Shown: piece after piece, positions 33,848 through 42,783 of the stretch
Layout of the letters: every line of letters starts with the position of its first letter
Numbering within the stretch: position 1 is the first letter of the stretch
Assembly (NCBI RefSeq): GCF_900289115.1
Contig: NZ_LT985196.1
Location: forward strand, 1,410,085 to 1,474,084
Direction: 5' to 3'
DNA from: Janibacter massiliensis
Lineage (GTDB): Bacteria; Actinomycetota; Actinomycetes; Actinomycetales; Dermatophilaceae
DNA: 64,000 nucleotides
Program-made: the position numbers and the translations under genes
The notes under the pieces: generated by a model
What the model saw: only the letters and a program-made list of their open reading frames with translations
Told to the model about the DNA's origin: nothing
Databases searched by the model: none

Positions 33848-34429
33848 GTGTTCGAGACGCACGTGACCATCCTCGGCAACCTCGTCGCCGAGCCGCAGTC
33901 CCGCCAGACCAAGGGCGGCATCCCCTTCACCGCCTTCCGCATCGCCTCCACGCCGCGGTTCCGCAACCGCGAGGGGCTCTACGAGGACGGCCAGACGAGC
34001 TACTACAGCGTCACCGCCTTCCGCAGCCTCGCCACGAACCTGGCCGCGTCGCTGCGCAAGGGCGACCCGGTCATCGTCCAGGGCCGCCAGCGGGTGAGCA
34101 CCTGGCAGCGCGAGGACCAGTCGTGGGGGACCTCGGTCGAGATCGAGGCGACCGCCGTCGGGCACGACCTGTGCCGGGGCACGAGCGAGTTCACCAAGTC
34201 CTCTCGGGCGAGCACCGTTCCCGAGGGCGACCGGATGGGGGACGCTGCGGTGCGCGAGGTGCACGAGGCGCTCGACGAGACCTCGAAGGCGCTGATGAAG
34301 GAGGGGTACGAGCTCGTCGACGAGAACGGGGAGCTCCACGGCGGACCGGACGTCGACGAGGCCGCGACGGAGACGATCGCGGACGAGGCGCTGGAGCCCG
34401 ACCGCGGCCCGCTCGTGCCGGTCGCCTGA
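33848..34429 (+). CDS. ssb: Single-stranded DNA-binding protein, second type
   Basis: A 193-residue SSB. The N-terminal OB fold (about 1-110) is clear: HVTILGNLVAEPQSRQTKGGIPFTAFRIAS, then YYSVTAFRSLATNLAASLRKGDPVIVQGR and WGTSVEIEATAVGHDL. The C-terminus is acidic but ends GPLVPVA and lacks the DDDIPF tip used by replication SSBs to recruit partners. It is therefore likely the accessory paralogue (SsbB-like) rather than the essential SSB. The GTG at 33848 follows GACGGAG. Confidence 0.88.
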   Translation: MFETHVTILGNLVAEPQSRQTKGGIPFTAFRIASTPRFRNREGLYEDGQTSYYSVTAFRSLATNLAASLRKGDPVIVQGRQRVSTWQREDQSWGTSVEIEATAVGHDLCRGTSEFTKSSRASTVPEGDRMGDAAVREVHEALDETSKALMKEGYELVDENGELHGGPDVDEAATETIADEALEPDRGPLVPVA

Positions 34430-34465
34430 CGCCGCAGCCGGTTCGGGGCCGGCCGTGCTTCTCGG

Positions 34466-34471
34466 TAGCCT
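34466..34471 (+). promoter_or_regulatory. -10 TAGCCT before ettA
   Basis: TAGCCT ends 6 nt before the ettA ATG, the leaderless spacing. Confidence 0.45.
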
Positions 34472-34477
34472 GCCGCC

Positions 34478-36160
34478 ATGCCTGAGTTCATCTACTCCAT
34501 GGTCAAGGCGCGCAAGGCGCACAACGAGAAGGTCATCCTCGATGACGTGACGATGTCCTTCTTCCCGGGCGCGAAGATCGGCATGGTCGGCCCCAACGGC
34601 GCCGGGAAGTCGACGATCCTCAAGATCATGGCCGGGATCGACCAGCCCAGCAACGGCGAGGCGTGGCTGGCCCCGGGGGCGACCGTCGGCATCCTCCTGC
34701 AGGAGCCGCCGCTCAACGAGGAGAAGGACGTCCTGGGCAACGTCCAGGAGGGCGCGGGCGAGATCAAGCAGAAGCTCGACCGGTACAACGAGATCTCCGA
34801 GCAGATGTCCGACCCCGACGCGGACTTCGACGCGCTCATGGAGGAGATGGGCAAGCTCCAGGAGGAGATCGACCACGCCGACGCGTGGGACCTCGACAAC
34901 CAGCTCGAGCAGGCGATGGACGCGCTGCGCTGCCCGCCGCCGGACGCGGACGTCACCGTCCTGTCCGGTGGTGAGCGGCGCCGCGTCGCGCTGTGCAAGC
35001 TCCTGCTGCAGAAGCCGGACCTGCTCCTGCTCGACGAGCCGACCAACCACCTCGACGCCGAGTCGGTCCTGTGGCTCGAGCAGCACCTGGCCAGCTACCC
35101 GGGCGCCGTCGTCGCGGTCACCCACGACCGGTACTTCATGGACAACGTCGCGCAGTGGATCGCCGAGGTCGACCGCGGCCGGCTCTACCCGTACGAGGGC
35201 AACTACTCGACCTACCTGGAGAAGAAGCAGGAGCGACTGCAGATCCAGGGCAAGAAGGACGCCAAGCTCGCCAAGCGACTGCAGTCCGAGCTCGAGTGGG
35301 TCCGCTCGAACGCCAAGGCCCGACAGACGAAGAGCAAGGCGCGTCTGGCGCGGTACGAGGAGATGGCGGCCGAGGCCGAGCGGACGCGCAAGCTCGACTT
35401 CGAGGAGATCCAGATCCCGCCGGGCCCGCGCCTGGGGTCGAAGGTCATCGAGGTGAAGGACCTCCGCAAGGGGTTCGGGGACCGGGTCCTCATCGACGAC
35501 CTCTCGTTCACGCTGCCGCGCAACGGGATCGTCGGTGTCATCGGCCCGAACGGTGTCGGCAAGACGACGCTGTTCAAGACGATCGTCGGGCTCGAGGAGC
35601 CGGACGCCGGCACCGTCGACATCGGCGAGACCGTCTCGATCTCCTACGTCGACCAGTCCCGTGGTGGCATCGATCCGGAGAAGACGCTGTGGGAGGTCGT
35701 CTCCGGCGGGCACGACCACATCCAGGTCGGCAACGTCGAGATCCCGTCCCGGGCGTACGTCAGCCAGTTCGGGTTCAAGGGACCGGACCAGCAGAAGAAG
35801 GCCGGGGTCCTCTCCGGCGGTGAGCGCAACCGCCTCAACCTCGCGCTCACGCTCAAGCAGGGCGGCAACCTGCTCCTGCTCGACGAGCCGACGAACGACC
35901 TCGACGTCGAGACGCTCGGCAGCCTGGAGAACGCGCTGCTCGACTTCCCCGGCTGCGCCGTGGTCATCTCCCACGACCGGTGGTTCCTCGACCGTGTCGC
36001 GACGCACATCCTCGCCTACGAGGGCGACGAGGAGAACCCGGCGAAGTGGTACTGGTTCGAGGGCAACTTCGAGGCGTACGAGGCGAACAAGGTCGAGCGG
36101 CTCGGCGAGGACGCCGCGCGCCCGCACCGGGTCACCCACCGCAAGCTGACCCGCGACTGA
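34478..36160 (+). CDS. ettA: Energy-dependent translational throttle EttA (ABC-F)
   Basis: A 560-residue ABC-F ATPase that binds the ribosomal E site and gates the first elongation steps according to ATP/ADP. Two ABC domains: Walker A GPNGAGKST (about 37) and GPNGVGKTT (about 355), signatures LSGGERRRVALCKLLLQKPDLLLLDEPTNHLD (about 163) and LSGGERNRLNLALTLKQGG. The inter-domain linker (about 245-310) is charged and helical, and the first domain has the EttA-type arm insertion (about 95-145). It has no membrane segment. The start at 34478 follows a leaderless -10. It is commonly adjacent to SSB in actinobacteria. Confidence 0.95.
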   Translation: MPEFIYSMVKARKAHNEKVILDDVTMSFFPGAKIGMVGPNGAGKSTILKIMAGIDQPSNGEAWLAPGATVGILLQEPPLNEEKDVLGNVQEGAGEIKQKLDRYNEISEQMSDPDADFDALMEEMGKLQEEIDHADAWDLDNQLEQAMDALRCPPPDADVTVLSGGERRRVALCKLLLQKPDLLLLDEPTNHLDAESVLWLEQHLASYPGAVVAVTHDRYFMDNVAQWIAEVDRGRLYPYEGNYSTYLEKKQERLQIQGKKDAKLAKRLQSELEWVRSNAKARQTKSKARLARYEEMAAEAERTRKLDFEEIQIPPGPRLGSKVIEVKDLRKGFGDRVLIDDLSFTLPRNGIVGVIGPNGVGKTTLFKTIVGLEEPDAGTVDIGETVSISYVDQSRGGIDPEKTLWEVVSGGHDHIQVGNVEIPSRAYVSQFGFKGPDQQKKAGVLSGGERNRLNLALTLKQGGNLLLLDEPTNDLDVETLGSLENALLDFPGCAVVISHDRWFLDRVATHILAYEGDEENPAKWYWFEGNFEAYEANKVERLGEDAARPHRVTHRKLTRD

Positions 36161-36167
36161 CGCCCGC

Positions 36168-36255
36168 GCAGCGGAGGGTGGGGGCGACGACCCTCGGCGC
36201 TCGCGCCTCGTGAATCTGCTCGTGGTCACCGGATCCGGTGACCACGAGCAGATTC
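36168..36255. repeat. Intergenic repeat module with a perfect 44-nt palindrome
   Basis: GCAGCGGAGG at 36168-36177 begins a segment resembling one at 43938. It is followed at 36212-36255 by a perfect, loopless 44-nt palindrome centred on GGATCC (arm GAATCTGCTCGTGGTCACC plus GGA). It may terminate ettA transcripts, but its perfection and the shared upstream module suggest a dispersed repeat. Confidence 0.8.
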
Positions 36256-36307
36256 GGTGTGCGGGAGGGGTGTCGACGAGGGCGAGCCGGGGACGACGCC
36301 CACCGCC

Positions 36308-36337
36308 TTGACGACCTGTTCGAACGAGTGTTCGAAT
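36308..36337 (+). promoter_or_regulatory. SOS promoter with LexA box
   Basis: The LexA box TTCGAACGAGTGTTCGAA (36319-36336) is a perfect inverted repeat around GAGT. TTGACG (36308-36313) is a -35, and TCGAAT (36332-36337), 6 nt before the imuA' GTG, is the probable -10. LexA would cover the -10, giving tight repression until DNA damage. Confidence 0.85.
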
Positions 36338-36343
36338 GATGTC

Positions 36344-37012
36344 GTGGATCGGGCAGATGTGACGGCGGCGCTGCGGGCGCGGGTGCAGGCCATGGAGGGC
36401 ACCCGCCCGGCCCGGTCCGCGCTGCCCACGGACCCCGTCGTCCGGGCGCTCCTGCCCGCCGGGCTCCTGGCGGGGTCGACCTACCTCGTCGTCGGCTCGG
36501 GGACGCTCGCCGCCGCACTGCTCGGCGGTGTCGGCCGGGACGGCGGCTGGTGCGCCGTCGCCGGGATGCCGACCTTCGGGGTCGAGGCCGCGGCCGCGCT
36601 CGGCGTCGACCCGGGGCGGACGGTGTGGGTGCCCGACCTCGGCGGGCAGGGGTGGCCCGAGGTCGTCGCGACCCTCGTCGAGTCGGTGCAGATCCTCCTC
36701 CTGGCACCGCCCGCCGTGCCCGCACCGGCGGCGATCGCCCGGATCGACGCCCGCCTGCGCACCTCCGGCGCCGCGCTCGTCATCAGCTCCCCGACACCGC
36801 TCCGGTGGCCCGGCCTCGAAGCGACCCTCACGGCGTCGACGACCCGCTGGCACGGCATCGACACCGGTCGCGGGCGCCTGTCCTCGCGCACCCTCGACGT
36901 CCACGTCACCCCCCGATCGGCGCGGCCGGTGCGGGTGGAGATCGCGCAGGGCCCGACGGGTGGGCTCCTCCTGCCCCGGGAGCAGGAGGTGACGGGTGCG
37001 CTCGCCAGCTGA
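36344..37012 (+). CDS. imuA': ImuA' mutasome protein (RecA-like)
   Basis: A 222-residue RecA-fold protein of the actinobacterial mutasome. RALLPAGLLAGSTYLVVGSG occupies the place of a RecA Walker A but lacks the GK(T/S), as in other ImuA' proteins, so ATP binding is doubtful. WCAVAGMPTFGVEAAAALGVD and ILLLAPPAVP follow RecA-core positions. It bridges ImuB and RecA in mycobacteria. GTG 36344 follows the SOS promoter directly. Its 3' end overlaps imuB by 17 nt. Confidence 0.85.
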   Translation: MDRADVTAALRARVQAMEGTRPARSALPTDPVVRALLPAGLLAGSTYLVVGSGTLAAALLGGVGRDGGWCAVAGMPTFGVEAAAALGVDPGRTVWVPDLGGQGWPEVVATLVESVQILLLAPPAVPAPAAIARIDARLRTSGAALVISSPTPLRWPGLEATLTASTTRWHGIDTGRGRLSSRTLDVHVTPRSARPVRVEIAQGPTGGLLLPREQEVTGALAS

Positions 37013-38564
37013 ACCGTCCCGGCTCACGGCGGCGGTCGCCCACGCCCGGCGCCGGCTCGTCGTGTGGTGCCCCGACTGGCCGGTCCGGGCGGTCGCCTCC
37101 TCCGGGATCCCGGTGGGGGAGTCGACCCCGGTGGCGCTCGTCGCCGCGGGGGTCGTCCACGCGTGCTCGACCGCGGCCCGCGCCCAGGGAGTCCGCCGGG
37201 GGCTGCGCGTCCGGGAGGCGCAGTCCCGCTGCCCGGACCTGCTCACCCTCGCCCACGACCCCGAGCTCGACGCCCGGGTCTTCGGGCCGCTCGTCGACCT
37301 CGTCGCCGACGTCGTCCCGCACGTCCACGTCCCCCGTCCGGGCACGGCGACCGTCGGGGTCGACGGCGCGGTCCGGGTCCACGGGAGCGAGGCTGCGGTC
37401 GGGGCGATCCTCGCCGAGCGAGTCGTTGGGCACGGGGTCGACGACGTGCGCGTCGGGGTCGCGGACACGGTCTTCGCCGCGGAGCAGGCCGCCCGCCGCG
37501 CCCCCGCGCAGGACACTCTCGTCGTCCCGTCGGAGACGACCGCGCAGTTCCTCGCACCGCTGCCCATCGACGTCCTTGACGAGCCCGAGCTTGCCCACCT
37601 CCTGCGCCGGCTCGGGCTGTGGACCCTCGGCGACCTCGCGCTCCTGCCCGAGCCGGCCGTCCGCGAACGCTTCGGTGCGCTCGGCGTCGCCTGCCACCGC
37701 CGCGCGCGGGGCATCGAGGATCGTGCCTTCACCCCGCGGGCCGAGCCCGTGCCGCACGAGGTCTCCACCTTTTTCGACACCCCGCTGCGCCGGGCCGAGC
37801 AGGTCGTCGCCTCGTGCGAGGAGGCCGCCGAGCGGTTCGTCGCCGACCTGGCGCACCTGGAGCAGGTCTGCACCGCGATGTGGATCGAGGTCGCCGTCGA
37901 GGACGGGCCGCCGGTCGAGCAGCGCTGGGCCCACCCCCGCTTCTTCGAGCCTCGGGACGTCCTCGACCGGCTCGCCTGGCAGCTCGAGGAGCAGCCTCCG
38001 GGTGCTCCCGTCGTCGGTGTCCGGTTCGTGCCCGACGAGGTCGTGGCGACGAGCGACGTCGCCGACGGGCTGTGGGGGGACCGGGACGACCACCACGTCC
38101 GCCGGGCCGCCGCCCGGATCCAAGGGATGCTCGGCCACGACGCCATCGGCCTGCCGGTCCTGGGCGGCGGACGGACGCCCTCGGAGCGCCAGCGACTCCT
38201 GCCGTGGGGAGATGCGCTGCCGACGGCCGAGCGGCCCGGTCCGTGGCCCGGTCGCATCCCGCCACCGGCGCCCGCGACCGTGTTCACCGACCCGGTCCCG
38301 GCGCGCGTGCTCGACCGCGGCGGCCGGCTTGTCACCGTCACCGACCGGGGCGCCCTGTCGGCCTCGCCGGTGTCGTGGGAGGTGGACCCCCACCCGCTCC
38401 GGCCGCTGCAGTCGTGGGCCGGGCCGTGGGAGGTCGACGAACGCTGGTGGGCCCCCGGCGAGGCGCGGCGGGCCGCCCGGCTCCAGGTCGTCGGCGTCGA
38501 CGGGGACGCGTGGCTGCTCGTCCATGACGGCGGCCGGTGGTGGGGCGAGGCACGCTATGACTGA
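36996..38564 (+). CDS. imuB: ImuB, catalytically inactive Y-family polymerase homologue
   Basis: A 522-residue Y-family-like protein. RRLVVWCPDWPVRA (about 19-32) stands where active polymerases have the first catalytic Asp. VGVDGAVRVHG and VRVGVADTVFAAEQAAR correspond to later palm motifs without the usual DE pair, as known for ImuB. The finger/little-finger region and a long C-terminal tail follow. ImuB is the hub that links DnaE2, ImuA' and the beta clamp. The GTG at 36996 overlaps imuA'. A linear clamp-binding motif was not identified with confidence. Confidence 0.92.
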   Translation: MRSPAEPSRLTAAVAHARRRLVVWCPDWPVRAVASSGIPVGESTPVALVAAGVVHACSTAARAQGVRRGLRVREAQSRCPDLLTLAHDPELDARVFGPLVDLVADVVPHVHVPRPGTATVGVDGAVRVHGSEAAVGAILAERVVGHGVDDVRVGVADTVFAAEQAARRAPAQDTLVVPSETTAQFLAPLPIDVLDEPELAHLLRRLGLWTLGDLALLPEPAVRERFGALGVACHRRARGIEDRAFTPRAEPVPHEVSTFFDTPLRRAEQVVASCEEAAERFVADLAHLEQVCTAMWIEVAVEDGPPVEQRWAHPRFFEPRDVLDRLAWQLEEQPPGAPVVGVRFVPDEVVATSDVADGLWGDRDDHHVRRAAARIQGMLGHDAIGLPVLGGGRTPSERQRLLPWGDALPTAERPGPWPGRIPPPAPATVFTDPVPARVLDRGGRLVTVTDRGALSASPVSWEVDPHPLRPLQSWAGPWEVDERWWAPGEARRAARLQVVGVDGDAWLLVHDGGRWWGEARYD

Positions 38565-38576
38565 CCTGGTCATCTG

Positions 38577-41500
38577 ATGGGGTTCTCCAACCCGCCGAAG
38601 CGGTGGGCGGATCTCGAGCGGGTCCTGTCCGACGCCTCGCCGACACGCCCGACGAGAGACGCCGCGGACGGTACCTCGGGGCACGCCTCGGTGGTCGGGC
38701 GACTGGCCACCGCGCGCGGCGACGGCGGTGACAGTCCCGCGTGGTCACGCAAGCGGGACGCCTACCGACCCCCCTCGCTCTCCCGGCACATCCCGGGACA
38801 CCCCTACGCCGAGCTGCACGCCCACTCCTCGTTCTCCTTCCTCGACGGCGCGAGCAGCCCGGAGGAGCTCGTCGAGGAGGCCGTCGCCCTCGGTCTGCAC
38901 GCGTTGGCGATCACCGATCACGACGGCTTCCAGGGGGCAGTCCGCTTCGCCGAGGCCGCGGCCGCCCACGACCTGCCGACCGTCTTCGGCTCCGAGCTCT
39001 CCCTCGACCTGCCCGCCCCGCAGAACGGGGAGGCCGATCCCGTCGGGGAGCACCTGCTCCTCCTGGCCCGTGGCGCCGAGGGCTACCACCGGTTGTCCTC
39101 CGCGATCACCACCGCACAGCTCGCGGGGGAGAAGGGCTGCCCCCGCTACGACCGCGACGCGCTGGTCGACACCCTCGCCGGGCACGTCGTCGTCCTCACC
39201 GGGTGCCGCAAGGGTGCGGTGCGACGGGCGCTCGGGGACGGTCTGCACGGCACCCTCGACCTCGATGCCGGGGCCCGGGCGCTCCACGAGCTCGTCGACC
39301 GCTGGGGTCGCGAGCACGTCCTCGTCGAGCTGACCCACCACGGGATGCCGCTCGACGACGCCCGCAACGACGCCCTCGTGGTGATCGCCGACCGGGTCGG
39401 GGTGCCCGTCGTCGCGACGACGGCCGCGCACGCCGCCCGCCCGGACCGGACGCGGCTGGCCCAGGTCGTCGCCGCCGTCCGGGCCCGCCGCAGCCTCGAC
39501 GAGCTCGACGGCTGGATCGCCGGCCTCGGCGCGGCTCACCTGCGCTCGGGGGAGGAGATGCACGCCCGTTTCGGGCACGTGCCCGGTGCGCTCGCGCGCA
39601 GCGTCGAGGTGGCCCAGGAGTGCGCCTTCGCCCTGCGCAAGGTCTCCCCGCGGCTGCCGCGCCACCACGTCCCCCCGGGGTGGACCCCGATGGACTGGCT
39701 GCGGGAGCTCGTCCGGCGCGGCATGCCGGTCCGCTACCCGCACGCGACGCCCGAGCACCATGCCCGGATCGAACGGGAGCTGGCCGTCATCGAGGAGAAG
39801 GACTTCCCCGGCTACTTCATCATCGTCCACGACATCGCGGCGTTCGCCCGCTCGCGCGGCATCCTCCACCAGGGCCGGGGATCGGCCGCCAACTCGGCCG
39901 TCTGCTACGCCCTGGGCATCACCGCCGTCGATTCGATCTACTACGACCTGCCCTTCGAGCGCTTCCTCGCGACGACCCGGGAGGAGGAGCCGGACATCGA
40001 CATCGACATCGACTCCGACCGCCGCGAGGAGGTCATCCAGTGGGTGTACGGGCGCTACGGCCGGCTCAATGCCGCGCAGGTCGCGAACGTCATCACCTAC
40101 CGGCCCCGCTCGGCGGTGCGGGACGTGGCCAAGGCGCTCGGCCACTCCACGGGCCAGCAGGACGCGTGGAGCAAGACCATCGACGCGTGGACCGGGGTCG
40201 TCGCGGGCGAGGTCGAGATCCCCGCGCCCGTCGTCGACCTCGCCGAGCAGCTCCTCGGCGCCCCGCGTCACCTGGGGATCCACTCCGGCGGGATGGTCCT
40301 CACCGACCGTCCCGTGAGCGAGGTCTGCCCCATCGAGCCGGCGCGGATGGAGGACCGGACGATCCTGCAGTGGGACAAGGACGACTGCGCCTGGATGGGC
40401 CTGGTGAAGTTCGACCTGCTCGGGCTGGGGATGCTCGGGTGCATCCAGCACACCTTCGACCACCTCGCGCGGCACCTGGGCGAGGCGTGGACCCTCCAGC
40501 GGATCCCGAAGGAGGAGGCCGGGGTCTACGACATGCTGTGCCGGGCCGACTCGATCGGCGTCTTCCAGGTCGAGAGCCGGGCCCAGATCGGCACCCTGAC
40601 CCGGTTGCTGCCGAGGTGCTTCTACGACCTCGTCGTCGAGATCGCGCTCATCCGTCCCGGCCCGATCCAGGGCGGGGCGATCCACCCGTACATCCGCCGC
40701 CGGACGGGGGAGGAGCCGATCACCTACCTCCACCCCTCGCTCGTGCCGGTCCTCGAGCGGACCCTGGGGGTGCCGCTGTTCCAGGAGCAGCTCATGCAGA
40801 TGGCGATCGCCGTCGGCAACTGCTCGGCCGACGACGCCGACCTGCTGCGCCGTGCGATGGGGTCCAAGCGCGGGATCGAGAAGATCGCGACCCTGCGCGA
40901 GCAGCTGTTCGCCGGCATGGCCGAGAACGGGATCACCGGGGAGCTCGCCGACGAGCTGTACGCCAAGATCGAGGCGTTCGCGAACTTCGGGTTCGCCGAG
41001 AGCCACGCCCTCAGCTTCGGCCTGCTCGTCTACGCGAGCAGCTGGCTCAAGCTCCACGTGCCCGCCGCGTTCCTCGCCGGCCTGCTGCGCAGCCAGCCGA
41101 TGGGGTTCTACTCGCCCCAGACGCTCGTCGCCGACGCCCGCCGCCACGGGGTCGAGGTCCGGTCCCCGTGCATCAACCGCTCCGGCGTCCACGCCGACCT
41201 CGAACCGCTGGACGGCGCCCCGCGGTGGGCGGGCGAGCCGGAGGTCGACATCGAGGCCGGCGCGGGGGCATGGGGCTTCGTCGCTCCGACGGGGGAGCCG
41301 ACGTGCACGCTGGAGCAGCAGCCCCCGGTCCCCGCGTTCGACCGGGCGGGGCCTGCCGGGAGGCCGCCGGACCTGGCGCGGCACCGACGGGACGGGAACC
41401 TCGCCGTGCGGCTCGGGCTGGCGTCGGTGACCTCCCTCGACGTCGCGACCGCCGAGCGGATCGTCGCCGCGCGTGAGGAGGGCGGGGACTTCACGAGCCT

Positions 41501-42101
41501 GGTCGACCTCACGCGGCGGGTGGCGCTGAGCGCGCCGCAGGTCGAGGCGCTCGCCACCGCGGGCGCGTTCGACGTCTTCGGTCTCGGCCGGCGGGAGGCC
41601 CTGTGGGGGGCCGGGCGCGCGGCGCTCGAGCGGCCCGGGCAGCTCGAGCTCGACCTGCCCGACCTCCTCGCCCCGCCCCTGCCGGCGATGTCACCGGCCG
41701 AGGAGACGGTCGCAGACCTGTGGTCGACCGGCGTCGCGACGGGGGAGCACCCGGTCGCCCACGTCCGGGCCGAGCTCGACGCGCGCGGGGTCGTCCGGGC
41801 GGTCGACCTGCCCGGGGTCGAGAGCGGACGGCGGATCTGCGTCGCCGGGGTCGTCACCCACCGGCAGCGCCCGGCGACCGCCGGTGGCGTGACCTTCGTC
41901 AACCTCGAGGACGAGACGGGGATGATCAACGTCATCTGCTCGGTCGGGGTCTACGACCGGCACCGTCCGGTCTCGCGCACGGCTGCGGCCATGGTCGTGC
42001 GGGGGATCCTCGAGCAGCGGGACGGGGCGGTCAACCTCCTCGCCGACCGGATCGATGAGCTCCGGCTGCGGGCGCCGACCCGGTCGAGGAACTTCCGGTG
42101 A
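38577..42101 (+). CDS. dnaE2: Error-prone DNA polymerase DnaE2
   Basis: A 1,174-residue C-family polymerase for damage-induced mutagenesis. The PHP domain starts YAELHAHSSFSFLDGASSPEEL (about 78) with ITDHDGFQGAV. The polymerase core has GRGSAANSAVCYALGIT, the catalytic EEPDIDIDIDSDRREEV (about 471-487) and IHSGGMVL. VEIALIRPGPIQGGAIHPYIRRR and MGSKRGIEKI complete the fingers. A C-terminal OB fold (RRICVAGVVTHRQRP...VNLEDETGMINVI) is present. The gene begins 12 nt after imuB, so the SOS promoter drives all three. It is distinct from replicative DnaE1. Confidence 0.96.
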   Translation: MGFSNPPKRWADLERVLSDASPTRPTRDAADGTSGHASVVGRLATARGDGGDSPAWSRKRDAYRPPSLSRHIPGHPYAELHAHSSFSFLDGASSPEELVEEAVALGLHALAITDHDGFQGAVRFAEAAAAHDLPTVFGSELSLDLPAPQNGEADPVGEHLLLLARGAEGYHRLSSAITTAQLAGEKGCPRYDRDALVDTLAGHVVVLTGCRKGAVRRALGDGLHGTLDLDAGARALHELVDRWGREHVLVELTHHGMPLDDARNDALVVIADRVGVPVVATTAAHAARPDRTRLAQVVAAVRARRSLDELDGWIAGLGAAHLRSGEEMHARFGHVPGALARSVEVAQECAFALRKVSPRLPRHHVPPGWTPMDWLRELVRRGMPVRYPHATPEHHARIERELAVIEEKDFPGYFIIVHDIAAFARSRGILHQGRGSAANSAVCYALGITAVDSIYYDLPFERFLATTREEEPDIDIDIDSDRREEVIQWVYGRYGRLNAAQVANVITYRPRSAVRDVAKALGHSTGQQDAWSKTIDAWTGVVAGEVEIPAPVVDLAEQLLGAPRHLGIHSGGMVLTDRPVSEVCPIEPARMEDRTILQWDKDDCAWMGLVKFDLLGLGMLGCIQHTFDHLARHLGEAWTLQRIPKEEAGVYDMLCRADSIGVFQVESRAQIGTLTRLLPRCFYDLVVEIALIRPGPIQGGAIHPYIRRRTGEEPITYLHPSLVPVLERTLGVPLFQEQLMQMAIAVGNCSADDADLLRRAMGSKRGIEKIATLREQLFAGMAENGITGELADELYAKIEAFANFGFAESHALSFGLLVYASSWLKLHVPAAFLAGLLRSQPMGFYSPQTLVADARRHGVEVRSPCINRSGVHADLEPLDGAPRWAGEPEVDIEAGAGAWGFVAPTGEPTCTLEQQPPVPAFDRAGPAGRPPDLARHRRDGNLAVRLGLASVTSLDVATAERIVAAREEGGDFTSLVDLTRRVALSAPQVEALATAGAFDVFGLGRREALWGAGRAALERPGQLELDLPDLLAPPLPAMSPAEETVADLWSTGVATGEHPVAHVRAELDARGVVRAVDLPGVESGRRICVAGVVTHRQRPATAGGVTFVNLEDETGMINVICSVGVYDRHRPVSRTAAAMVVRGILEQRDGAVNLLADRIDELRLRAPTRSRNFR

Positions 42102-42118
42102 GGGGACGGCTCCGGTGG

Positions 42119-42724
42119 TCAGCGCCGACCGACGAGCCGCAGCGCGAGGGCGGCGTACGTCGTCCCGATCTCCTCGGGTGTGTGCGCCGCGCCGGGGTGG
42201 TACCAGCGGGCGACGTCGACCGCCATCGACAGGACCGCCCGGGCCGTGACCGCCGGGTCGGCACCCGCGCCGAGGTCGAACTCCCCCGCGGCCACGCCGT
42301 CCCGAACGACCCCGGCGACGACCGCGTCGATCCGGCGCCGGAGGTCGACGACCTCCCGGCGGTGCTCGGGGGAGAGGTGGGTGAACTCGTACTGGACGAT
42401 CCGGGCGACGCGGTACTGCTCGGCGTGCCAGCGGGCGAAGACCTCGACGACCTCCGCCAGCGCCTCCGACGGGCTGCTCGCCCGCTCGACCGCACCCTCG
42501 AGGTGGTCGAGCACGGCGGTGTGCCCCTCGAGGCTCAGCTGGAAGAGGAGGTCCTCCTTGCTCGTGAAGTGGACGTACACCCCGGCCGGGGACAGACCGG
42601 CGCGCGAGGCGATGTCACGGGTGGTCGTCGCGTGGAAGCCCTTGTCGGCGAAGGCGGACGCCGCGGCCTCGAAGAGGCGCGAGACGGTGGGGGCGACGGG
42701 AGACCGGGACACGGTTGACAGCAT
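42119..42724 (-). CDS. TetR-family transcriptional regulator
   Basis: A 201-residue TetR regulator. The N-terminal helix-turn-helix is VSRLFEAAASAFADKGFHATTTRDIASRAGLSPAGVYVHFTSKEDLLFQ (about 14-62). The C-terminal ligand domain (helices from HTAVLDHLE onward) resembles regulators of fatty-acid or branched-chain catabolism (TetR_C_33-like), low certainty. It is divergent from an acyl-CoA dehydrogenase and shares with it a palindromic site at 42743-42756, so it probably represses that gene and responds to an acyl-CoA. The ATG at 42724 is preferred; a GTG at 42742 would overlap the operator. Confidence 0.87.
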   Translation of the reverse strand: MLSTVSRSPVAPTVSRLFEAAASAFADKGFHATTTRDIASRAGLSPAGVYVHFTSKEDLLFQLSLEGHTAVLDHLEGAVERASSPSEALAEVVEVFARWHAEQYRVARIVQYEFTHLSPEHRREVVDLRRRIDAVVAGVVRDGVAAGEFDLGAGADPAVTARAVLSMAVDVARWYHPGAAHTPEEIGTTYAALALRLVGRR

Positions 42725-42742
42725 GCAACCGTCGCCGGACAC

Positions 42743-42756
42743 TAAGCAAGCGCTTA
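42743..42756. promoter_or_regulatory. Probable TetR operator
   Basis: TAAGC-AAGC-GCTTA is a perfect inverted repeat with a 4-nt centre, 18 nt upstream of the tetR ATG and 27 nt upstream of the acyl-CoA dehydrogenase ATG. Its position suits repression of both. Confidence 0.6.
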
Positions 42757-42783
42757 CCCGTTCCCCGCCTGGAGGATGCTCAC

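Noticed and set aside
31997-38341. A 2,114-codon open frame on the minus strand across the GTPase, ettA and mutasome genes
   Set aside because: Antisense to five well-supported genes, with Arg/Pro/Asp/Val-rich composition typical of GC-rich shadow frames and no domain.
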